A stretch of 64,000 bases of DNA from a virus, in the IMG/VR virus record IMGVR_UViG_3300025917_000001, positions 1-64,000 of that record; one strand, 5' to 3'. Numbering within the stretch: position 1 is the stretch's first letter; each line of letters opens with the position of its first letter. Shown here piece by piece: positions 18,942 to 26,637 of this stretch. The notes beneath the pieces are model-generated. The model saw nothing but the letters and a program-made list of their open reading frames with translations. It was not told where the DNA came from and did no database searches. The translations under genes were made by a program, and so were the position numbers.

Positions 18942-19643
18942 TTAAACATCTGTAATTGGTTTCTTTGTCGGTACAGATGTGTATGCTTGTCCATTTTGTT
19001 TCTTCTGTTTGGGTTGTGCTGTAGTGTGGTTTTGTGTTTTTTTCTTTTGAGGTTCAACAGTGGTATAAGTCTGTGTTTCGTCGATTTCATCAGAGACATC
19101 CAGTTCTGCAAGCTCTCGTTCAATATCTTCTTCAATGGAAGCGCTTTTGTTTTCAAGTACGGTTGTCATCTTGGCGAATTGTTCAATAAACTCTTTCATG
19201 TCTGTCTGTGCATCAGACACGTTGTTTGTCAGCTCGCTAATTCCGTCTATTTGCTTGTTCGTTGCAATCTTCCTAATTGTATCAACATAGACACGGCTTG
19301 ACTCTGTTGAAACAACGTTATCAGCAAGTATCTCCAGTTGGTGTCTTTTGGTCATACAGCCAAGTAGGTCATTGTTCAGCTTTTCGATACGCTTTGTGAC
19401 CATATGCCTTTCTACAAGTTTACGTTTGGCAGATGAAACGTCTCCATCTTTTTTGTGTTTTATTGCTTCCCTTTGTAATTGTCTCGCTCTGTTCTCCAAT
19501 ATGCCTATTTGATCAGCCTTGGCAGACTCTTCTTCTGCTTGCATGTGAACAGAGTTTTGTATCAGCGCCATATCACTATCCTCTTGATCTTCTTTACCCC
19601 TGCACCAAGGTAGCAACAAACAGCTCCATTTGCCTTTACTCAT
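18942..19643 (-). CDS. ESCRT-III (Snf7/CHMP)-like protein, 233 aa
   Basis: ESCRT-III proteins form membrane-remodelling filaments used in vesicle budding, nuclear-envelope repair and virus egress. Residues about 34-170 are almost wholly helical and fit the Snf7 pattern. A first helix (LENRARQLQREAIKHKKDGD) is followed by AKRKLVERHMVTKRIEKLNNDLL, then a long helix with spaced Gln/Leu. Near 155-190 comes an acidic segment (VLENKSASIEEDIERELAELD) like the C-terminal regulatory helices of CHMP4. The length and the short basic N-terminus also fit. The tail is Thr/Gln/Lys rich. Virus-encoded ESCRT-III would be unusual. The call is by eye; a generic coiled-coil protein is the main alternative. Confidence 0.65.
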   Translation of the reverse strand: MSKGKWSCLLLPWCRGKEDQEDSDMALIQNSVHMQAEEESAKADQIGILENRARQLQREAIKHKKDGDVSSAKRKLVERHMVTKRIEKLNNDLLGCMTKRHQLEILADNVVSTESSRVYVDTIRKIATNKQIDGISELTNNVSDAQTDMKEFIEQFAKMTTVLENKSASIEEDIERELAELDVSDEIDETQTYTTVEPQKKKTQNHTTAQPKQKKQNGQAYTSVPTKKPITDV

Positions 19644-19779
19644 TTGTTTTTGTTAAAAATATTTACAAATATGATATCCTTGAACCTATTTAGCAGACTA
19701 TTAACAGTTCACTCTTATTTATGGTGGATTATATGAATTACATCGACTAAAGTTCTTTGAGCTGCATAAAAAATACATC

Positions 19780-21444
19780 ATGGATGATTTTATCGACGAA
19801 AGTGATCCAAACAACAACAATACAACAAATCCATTTGTGGATGAGGATGACGAACGATTTAGAGCACGCCTTGAGGGTGTTGATCTTGGAGCGGATGCAA
19901 CTGTTTCGCCTGCAAATGGACCAACTGAAGAACTTGTACATGTTGAGCTTCACCCCGGCTTTGACCCAAAAAGCATCATTACAATAAGTTTTGCATACAA
20001 CAAGGACTTTACCTTGGATGGTCTAAAGATGATGATTAGACAACGGATCAAAATGGATGGAGAAAAACTTGGCATTCAAGACATACCTGAACAGTACCAA
20101 GTTGTACAGTTCTTTGGATCGTTTTTTGACAACGAAGCCAATACGGGTGAAATGACATTTGATGCTCTGGATATACACCCTGGTGATACCATAAGAGTAT
20201 ATGATTACAGACACGCTATTGCGTTTGTACCTGTGTTGTTTGTGTATCAAAAGCGTCGTGTATATGCAGATGATGATGACGAGCATTTCAGCGGCGATAC
20301 AGATTCATGTCTGAATAGCATTACGATGGATACCGCATCTCTGCCGATCAGAGACAAGACACTGGGTGCTTTCATCGCTGAAAAGGTTGCTGAACGTAAA
20401 GAGCTCAAGTTCAAGTTTGAAGGTGCCACACGTGTCGTTGCCGTGGAAGGAACAAGTAGATATCACGGCACGGTACTCAATATGAGCCAAACCGGTATGG
20501 CTAACATGCTGCTGCCAAACTCGACAATCCATTTGATACGGTCCAATGACGTTGACGTACTGGAAGCACTTAATGCAAAACCCAAGAGTAAGGGTTTTCA
20601 TACAGAAGAGGAAAGTGAATCAGAACCGGCACCCGTTTTGCAGGAAACAGTGTTGGAATACCTTACAGATTCTTCATCAGTTCAAGGAAGATACTATGCA
20701 CTGCATATACAAGATGGAGTTGCAAAGGCATCATCAAAGCATAAACATAACGAATATGCAGCCCAGATGCCGATGATTATGGGCAACATTAGTGTCAAAG
20801 AGAAAATCGTACGGGACAGGTTTAGTGGAAATAATGACGTATACACATCAATGTCAAGCGCTCATAGAGGATACAGAAATGGTTACTATAATCCATATTA
20901 CTATTATCCATATGGGCCATATTATCCATATGGTCCATATCCACCTTACTACCCACTTGATCCTTTGTTCGCCCCTGTGTATGCGACTGGTGCAGTAGCA
21001 ACCGATGCTGTACTGGCTGCCGATAACGTTCTTACTGGTGGATTAGCGTCCGGTAAACGTGGAACATCAAGAACATACAACGGAAAGCCACCTCCACTAA
21101 TGCGTGTGCATGCTGTAGATGACAAGGAGTTTACCTCCAAGCCAAAGAAGCCTGATCCAAGACAACCAACACAATCAGTTTCATATCCGGGTCATACAAA
21201 AGAACACTCTACAAAGTCATCGGCTAAGCATGAAGTTCGTATTGATACTACGAATGCCACTTGTCCATTTGTTCCAAGTAATGCACGTGTGAACAAAACT
21301 GCAAACGTTGAGGAACTAATGAGAAAATCGAAACGGACAACAGATATTGCATCGTGTCCGCAGGTACCTAGAAATGCACGCGTTGAAAAGACAGCAGATG
21401 TAGAGGCCATACTTAAAGCTGCAAAGGAACGACCAAAGAAATAG
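19780..21444 (+). CDS. Protein with Tyr/Pro-rich segment and C-terminal repeats, 554 aa
   Basis: The acidic, Asn-rich N-terminus is followed by a domain of about 90 residues (from HVELHPGFD to RVYDYRHA) whose order of strands and helix is weakly reminiscent of ubiquitin-like folds. The middle is mixed alpha/beta. Residues 365-398 are Tyr/Pro/Gly rich (NPYYYYPYGPYYPYG), then comes a small Ala/Val segment. The C-terminus holds two copies of a motif resembling CPxVPxNARVxKTAxVE, about 35 residues apart, each likely a short linear binding motif. No enzyme signature. Possibly an adaptor or structural protein. Confidence 0.7.
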   Translation: MDDFIDESDPNNNNTTNPFVDEDDERFRARLEGVDLGADATVSPANGPTEELVHVELHPGFDPKSIITISFAYNKDFTLDGLKMMIRQRIKMDGEKLGIQDIPEQYQVVQFFGSFFDNEANTGEMTFDALDIHPGDTIRVYDYRHAIAFVPVLFVYQKRRVYADDDDEHFSGDTDSCLNSITMDTASLPIRDKTLGAFIAEKVAERKELKFKFEGATRVVAVEGTSRYHGTVLNMSQTGMANMLLPNSTIHLIRSNDVDVLEALNAKPKSKGFHTEEESESEPAPVLQETVLEYLTDSSSVQGRYYALHIQDGVAKASSKHKHNEYAAQMPMIMGNISVKEKIVRDRFSGNNDVYTSMSSAHRGYRNGYYNPYYYYPYGPYYPYGPYPPYYPLDPLFAPVYATGAVATDAVLAADNVLTGGLASGKRGTSRTYNGKPPPLMRVHAVDDKEFTSKPKKPDPRQPTQSVSYPGHTKEHSTKSSAKHEVRIDTTNATCPFVPSNARVNKTANVEELMRKSKRTTDIASCPQVPRNARVEKTADVEAILKAAKERPKK

Positions 21445-21515
21445 ACACTGTACAAAAAAAAATGAAAATAACACAAAACTTGGAGTAAAACCTTTTTGTT
21501 AAGTTTGTTTTTCAA

Positions 21516-22397
21516 TTACTTTGATGAAGTTGTCTTTGTGTTGATTTTTACTTTCTTTGTTGATTTTGATTTCTTGGCCTTTTTGTCTTTTGGCTTGGTT
21601 GCAGCGTAACGCGCAATTGCATCCATTGCATACTGATTGCATTCTTCACGAAGTCTGGGAGATTTGATCAGCATTCTGAGTGCGGCTTGAAGATCTCTCA
21701 CTGTTAACGTTTTTCTTTCTCGTTCCTTTACCAAGTCACTTGCGACGTTTGACAGTTTAGTTGACCATGAAGTGTTGAGGTTATTGAATGTTGTGATTGC
21801 ACCGCTGCTGACAGTGGTCTGAATACCCTTATCCTTAAGGAGAGATGTAACCACCTTGTAAATGTATCCGTTAATTTTGTCTTGTTTGGGGATGGTACCG
21901 GAGCGCTTGTTTTTTCTCTTCTTTGTTCCCTTGTTCTTTTTTTCATTTGCAATTGATATATCAATGGCATCTTGCACAGTTGCCTTTTGTGTTTGCGGCC
22001 CCGCGTCAGTTTTCTTTACCATGTTGTCTTCTTGTTCAGATTCAATCCTTTGATTTTCAGTAGACAGAAATGTAATCTGATCAAGGTCTTCATTATGTAC
22101 AGCTTGTATTATTGGAAGAGTCTCATTACTGGAACTAGTGATGGTGGGTGAAGGTGACATTTGTGTATCTGTTACATCTTCCATAAAGTCTATAGACCGT
22201 ATATCAATATTATGATTATCATCATTATGCATATCCAATGTAGTCGATTGAACATACATATCATTATTCGGTCTGGGACTGCGTGACCTATTTTCATAGC
22301 GACGCCGTGTATTGTGATCATGTGGTGTGAGCAAATCGGGGTTATCAGGTGCTATGTCTGGTACACCAAGTCTTGTCCGTTGTCTGCCCCGCTTCAT
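21516..22397 (-). CDS. H2B-like histone with long N-terminal tail, 293 aa
   Basis: Residues about 174-268 match the H2B histone fold. INGYIYKVVTSLLKDKG corresponds to the H2B alpha-1 helix (typically YxxYIYKVLKQ). A long alpha-2 follows through LVKERERKTLTVRDLQAALRMLI, aligning with the H2B loop-2 and alpha-3 (RSTITSREIQTAVRLLL). Then comes the alpha-C helix ending AIARYAATK, like H2B's AVTKYTSSK. A Lys-rich tail follows. The 170-residue N-terminal extension is polar with a basic stretch (KKRKNKRS) just before the fold and Arg-rich sequence at the start. Such a protein would package viral or host DNA, probably with an H2A-type partner that is not in this window. Confidence 0.82.
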   Translation of the reverse strand: MKRGRQRTRLGVPDIAPDNPDLLTPHDHNTRRRYENRSRSPRPNNDMYVQSTTLDMHNDDNHNIDIRSIDFMEDVTDTQMSPSPTITSSSNETLPIIQAVHNEDLDQITFLSTENQRIESEQEDNMVKKTDAGPQTQKATVQDAIDISIANEKKNKGTKKRKNKRSGTIPKQDKINGYIYKVVTSLLKDKGIQTTVSSGAITTFNNLNTSWSTKLSNVASDLVKERERKTLTVRDLQAALRMLIKSPRLREECNQYAMDAIARYAATKPKDKKAKKSKSTKKVKINTKTTSSK

Positions 22398-22655
22398 TTT
22401 TGCAACTGTACAAAAAACGGTGAAAGTGAAATGTCAATTAGATGTACACGTCATCGTATATACCGTATGGCCCAAAAAAACGTTATCAGTACGCCAATTG
22501 TGACATACAATTTTCTAAGTTTATGTTTTTCTACATAAAAACTTTTTTGTCCTTCGAAACACATACAAAGTCGTGTCTTTCGTTACACCAAAGGAAATAT
22601 AGGTTTGTACATAAAATCAAATATGTACAACATCTAACTCTTTAGAATACTACAA

Positions 22656-23303
22656 ATGACAGCTCACATTGATAAAACCGTTAAGCGTGACGTACATCGA
22701 TACTTTCTCGAAGCTGCAGCATTAGGTGAATTCGAAATCGTTAGACAAATTATCGAAAACTACAAAAACCTAAACATAAACACTGTGACGGACAACATGG
22801 AAACAGCCTTACATTGCGCCGTGCTAAGTCAAAGCGCAAACGTTGTTAGACTTTTGGCAAATATGGAGTCAGTTGACAAGAACCTAAAAGACAACCTGGG
22901 TAATACAGCATTACATTACGCTGCAATGACACCAAACTTTGCACTTGGTTGCATCATGATAGCTCACATACTACGCATGGATGACCCTAGAAAGGGTGTA
23001 TTTCAGCCGGATGTAGATGCTACTATAATCAATAACCGTGGTCTTCAACCTCTTCAGATACTCGCACAAAGGTTCTTGAGTATAGTTGGGGAAACAGAGC
23101 CTGCATTTGAAAAAATGTATGAACGAACAAAACGGCTGTTATCAATATGCATATTCAGAAACATGAAAATGAAGAAAACACTAAAGGGCAACCAAACACT
23201 GGTGGTGTCTATCGAAGGTGTTCCACACGTGTTCAACACAAGGAGTGAAGCAGCTGCATTTCGATATGATGATTTTGTTAATCATTACAGGAATGCATTC
23301 TAA
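22656..23303 (+). CDS. Ankyrin-repeat protein, 215 aa
   Basis: At least three ankyrin repeats lie in the first 130 residues, shown by the repeat hallmarks METALHCAV (about 47-55), GNTALHYAA (82-90) and preceding AAALGEFEIVRQII. A weaker one follows (NNRGLQPLQIL). Ankyrin repeats mediate protein binding; in large viruses they often pair with F-box or other ubiquitin-ligase components. The C-terminal 80 residues have no clear match and include a basic helix. AATAAA lies eight bases beyond the stop. Confidence 0.8.
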   Translation: MTAHIDKTVKRDVHRYFLEAAALGEFEIVRQIIENYKNLNINTVTDNMETALHCAVLSQSANVVRLLANMESVDKNLKDNLGNTALHYAAMTPNFALGCIMIAHILRMDDPRKGVFQPDVDATIINNRGLQPLQILAQRFLSIVGETEPAFEKMYERTKRLLSICIFRNMKMKKTLKGNQTLVVSIEGVPHVFNTRSEAAAFRYDDFVNHYRNAF

Positions 23304-23311
23304 CACAACAC

Positions 23312-23317
23312 AATAAA
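23312..23317 (+). terminator. AATAAA polyadenylation-type signal
   Basis: The hexamer lies eight bases after the stop of the ankyrin gene, just before the converging minus-strand gene. Confidence 0.5.
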
Positions 23318-23340
23318 GAACATGTAATTTAAATGCATTT

Positions 23341-24223
23341 TTAATAAGAGTTCCAGAATATGTAACTTTTTGTTGGGTTTTGCTTGGCTGTTGCCCACAA
23401 CATCTCCCATGCTTTTGATTCATGGTAGACAGCACTCTGAAACGGCGGAGATGTTTTCGCAGGCTGCAGGACATCTTCCTTTATCAGCAGGCATTGATGT
23501 GCTTTAACAGAATCCGGTATTACCCCATGTACACATACACATATATACTTGTTAGCAATGTCAGCATTTATGAGTGCCTCTGCCAACACACCACTACCAA
23601 CAACAACCCAACATTCATCGAATTTGCCTTCAGATATCCGAGTGTTTGATTTGGCGAATTTTGCTAACTCTGTTATTTGATCACTTAGGCCAGGCAAGTT
23701 CAATCCAGAAGGTATTAAATACCGTTTCTTCTTATCTTCCTAGCATCATCATGTTAACACAAACAAAAAAATGGTATGTGATACTTACATTTACATAATC
23801 TGATGCAGCCTTTGCAACGTTAGCATGGGACTCGTACAGTTTGTGTAAAGCACCATAATCTTTTGATATTGTATAGTATGGTAGAGTGTCCTTGTTAACT
23901 TTCTTGTATTCTTTGGTGAATATTGTCACATTTTTGTTCGTTCCAGTCTTTTCACATAACAGCTTAACGGTAGCAGCAACGGTAACCTGATCAGATCCGA
24001 ATATGTCACATACACACACGTATTCTTCATATGTATTTGGTAGCATCTCAAATAAGTATCTGCCCTTTGTGCCACCAACATGCTCGTTGTCGAGTATAAC
24101 CGTCACATTTTTGAGTTCCTTAAAGTTTAATCTCTGATCGCGCTCGCTAAACTTTTCCCATTTCTTTTTCTTTGATGCAAGTCTAGCAGAAACTTCTGCA
24201 CTTTCATATACACCCCAAGACAT
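23341..24223 (-). CDS. Spliced fold-type II PLP-enzyme-like protein, 277 aa
   Basis: There are two exons, 24223-23789 and 23739-23341. Removing a 49-bp intron (23740-23788, GTAAGTATC...GATGCTAG) joins ASDYVN to EDKKKR in phase 0. The joined protein resembles the ACC deaminase / D-cysteine desulfhydrase group. GGTKGRYLFEML (from residue about 51) parallels their 'GGNKxRKLE', where the Lys binds pyridoxal phosphate. A segment with SDQVTVAATVKLL parallels 'SNHxRxxAAxA'. YLIPSGLNLPGL and WVVVGSGVLAEAL parallel the later glycine loops. Part of the N-terminal and central fold appears shortened. Some phages use such enzymes in DNA-base modification; whether this one is active is unknown. Confidence 0.55.
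23740..23788 (-). other. Intron (49 bp)
   Basis: The near-consensus donor GTAAGTAT and acceptor TGCTAG lie on the minus strand. Retention gives a stop in frame. Splicing in phase 0 joins the two halves of the PLP-enzyme-like protein. Confidence 0.85.
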
Positions 24224-24306
24224 TATAACATACACAAACAAGGAAATACTATGATGCCAAGTTATAATCGTTCAATACTAATATTATTTGCTCCAAGTAC
24301 AATGAA

Positions 24307-25158
24307 CTAAACATCTATCTTTCTATGTTTCTCATCCACATGATATGTTTTCTCAATTTTCTGCATGATACGTTTTCTCTTGCCAAACATAATGTTTGAA
24401 ATATCGATTTCTTTGACATCCAATTTTCGTGATCTGGGATATCGCTTAATTGTCTTTTGTTTCACTTCGTTTAACTCGTCCTCATCACAGAGCACTTGAA
24501 TGACATCATCTAAACTCAGGTTCTTGAACTTGAACTCTTCAAAGTTTGGTCCTGTCTTAGAGCCAATCAAGTGAGTATGCCAGTGGAATACGCTGTTGAA
24601 TGGGTATGGATGTACAACCAGTGCAATTGGTTCAACTTCACATTCTTCCATGTAACCAAGTCCCATTTCCTTCATCTCTCTGAGCATGGCAATGACATCT
24701 TTGTTGTCATTGTCCAACATACCCAATGTTGCACAGTTGAAGTACGTCCAGTGGAACTTTCTGATGAGCATAAACTGATGAAAGGCAGCCATACTAGCTC
24801 GTTTGATGTACTTGGGGTCTTTGCATTCCCAGTTTTCGTCATATTCTTCCTTGTTCTTTGCTACAAAGAAATCACAAATATTGAATCCGTGAATGTTCAA
24901 CAAATTGCCATATGGCGGCAGTGTGCGGCTTTTCAGCATCTTGACAAATGGGTTTACAGCACCATTTGTGTTTGTTTCAGTGAGTTGTCTGTCTTTAACC
25001 CATCCAAGTTTCTCCAAATCTTTACGAATGTTTTCTAATCCGTAGTTTCTAACGTGTTCCCTTAATTTCTTAAAGTCGTCTGCAGAGTTGCATTTTGTAA
25101 ACTTGCGTTCTTTCAGATAGCTTTCGAATGTTTTTGCGTCGTTTTGTGTATCAGACAT
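24307..25158 (-). CDS. HIT-superfamily (DcpS-like) protein, 283 aa
   Basis: The histidine-triad signature HxHxHxx is present as HWHTHLI near residue 200, preceded by VVHPYPFNSVF. This resembles the C-terminal HIT domain of scavenger decapping enzyme DcpS, where a HYPP-type segment precedes HLHVHF. HIT proteins hydrolyse or transfer nucleotides; DcpS cleaves the m7G cap of short RNA. The N-terminal 80 residues are a charged helical region without a match, and the C-terminus is Lys/Arg rich. If correct, the protein could influence host cap turnover. The rest of the fold could not be verified by eye. Confidence 0.5.
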   Translation of the reverse strand: MSDTQNDAKTFESYLKERKFTKCNSADDFKKLREHVRNYGLENIRKDLEKLGWVKDRQLTETNTNGAVNPFVKMLKSRTLPPYGNLLNIHGFNICDFFVAKNKEEYDENWECKDPKYIKRASMAAFHQFMLIRKFHWTYFNCATLGMLDNDNKDVIAMLREMKEMGLGYMEECEVEPIALVVHPYPFNSVFHWHTHLIGSKTGPNFEEFKFKNLSLDDVIQVLCDEDELNEVKQKTIKRYPRSRKLDVKEIDISNIMFGKRKRIMQKIEKTYHVDEKHRKIDV

Positions 25159-25347
25159 ACTAAGTAACGTATTAGCGAATCATAAATGTTTGTGCTAATT
25201 ACATTGTACTTTGTTCAGTTGAGTAGTTTTTGTGTGTTTTGTATTGTTTGTTTGATTGTAACTTTTGTCGTACAGTGGTCGTTCTCTAATTAAAAAATAA
25301 GAGGGGATAAACTCAAAGTGACGTAAACACGATGTACGAGAAAACGT

Positions 25348-25646
25348 ACCCCCATATAAATTGATATCATATATGCCATATGTTAAGGAATAAGTGACTG
25401 ACCAAAAGTTGAGACCCGCATAAAAATGCAGTTGCTATGGTAATTTGGAAAATTCAAAAACTTTTCAGTCAACGTTGTCATATGACCTCGGATATTAACC
25501 GGATAAGTCAACCTAACAACGTTGACTGAAAGTTCATAGAATTTTCCAAATTACCATAGCAACTGCATTTTTATGCGGGTCTCAACTTTTGGTCAGTCAC
25601 TTATTCCTTAACATATGGTATATATGATATCAATTTATATGGGGGT
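25348..25646. repeat. Hairpin repeat copy 4
   Basis: A 299-bp family member with near-perfect arms. Both arms carry the common AATAAGTGACTGACC block, and the inner arms contain AATTTGGAAAATTC on one side and GAATTTTCCAAATT on the other. The terminal variant is CCCCCATATAAATTGATATC. It lies between the HIT-like gene and the membrane-protein gene at 25797. Confidence 0.9.
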
Positions 25647-25796
25647 GGGTAGTTGTACAACTTGTGAATCAGGTACGCGACACATGTTTTAACAAACATT
25701 ACATAGACAATGTGAAATAACGCTTTTAACTGATATGACGCTCCCATCAGTTATACTCACCGTAGCTGTGTGTTTTTCGTTTAACAAAAAGACAAT

Positions 25797-26567
25797 ATGG
25801 GTAACCTACAAATGAATCCGTCACCTCCACCAACAGGGTGTTTCCCAGATGACAATCCTGCACTTACGCCGTGGCTGTGTGAAGACAAATACTGGCCTGC
25901 TGTTCACACAGTGTTCCCGTTCCTGGTTTACACATACTTTCATGATGCACTGATTACTGCTATACTGATGTATGCATGGGAGTCAATAGAGGCCTTTGCA
26001 GTTTGTTTTGCAAACTCGATCGTGCTTGATAAGGGAACTGAGAACATCGGAGACAGTCTTCTGTCAGACATAACAATGGGTCTTATGGGAATAAGTATCG
26101 GAGTCCTTGCTGTGCGACTTGGTGACTTCAACTACGGCAAAGTTCCACCTGTATTTGATGGATATGAAGCATTTTGGTTCAAGTACCTGTTTCAAATACT
26201 TGCACTTGGATTGCCTACACTGTTCCTGTATCAGTATGCATCATATTTCGCGAATGGACTTGTATCAATTGCATTCCTCGCAATGATGGTGTACATACCG
26301 CTGGCTTATGGACTTTTCATGTACTGGAACCGACGAGACACCGTTTGGTACACAGTTACACAATCCTCGACAACACACAGGCATGGAATCAGAGCCAAAC
26401 TTGACAGCTACAACAAATTCCATACTGGTGTTGGAATTGCAATTTTTGTTTATTTTGGGTTCTTCATTTACCGATGGGCGAGCGTGTTCTACATGGCTTT
26501 TTTCTTTAACATTGCGATAATAGTGACACTGGGTTCGCTCTATATGTTTAAAGGTGTTTGTGTATAG
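25797..26567 (+). CDS. Polytopic membrane protein, 256 aa
   Basis: Around six hydrophobic helices are separated by short loops, with no signal peptide. A conserved-looking core reads AWESIEAF in one helix, then ENIGDSLLSDITMGLMGISIG leading into the next. That spacing of acidic residues and glycines resembles the small DUF2585/VanZ-like membrane family (AWE-IEN ... GDSxxxxxGDI). This is suggestive only. The C-terminal three helices have no match. Function unknown. Confidence 0.7.
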   Translation: MGNLQMNPSPPPTGCFPDDNPALTPWLCEDKYWPAVHTVFPFLVYTYFHDALITAILMYAWESIEAFAVCFANSIVLDKGTENIGDSLLSDITMGLMGISIGVLAVRLGDFNYGKVPPVFDGYEAFWFKYLFQILALGLPTLFLYQYASYFANGLVSIAFLAMMVYIPLAYGLFMYWNRRDTVWYTVTQSSTTHRHGIRAKLDSYNKFHTGVGIAIFVYFGFFIYRWASVFYMAFFFNIAIIVTLGSLYMFKGVCV

Positions 26568-26637
26568 TAAAAGTATTTTGATAACAAAAAATGTGTTTCT
26601 GGTTTGATTATTGTATTGTTTTTGATTACACTGACGA

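Noticed and set aside
25797-26567. Heliorhodopsin or rhodopsin
   Set aside because: The multi-helix protein lacks the retinal-lysine seventh helix pattern; the same applies to the protein at 57363.
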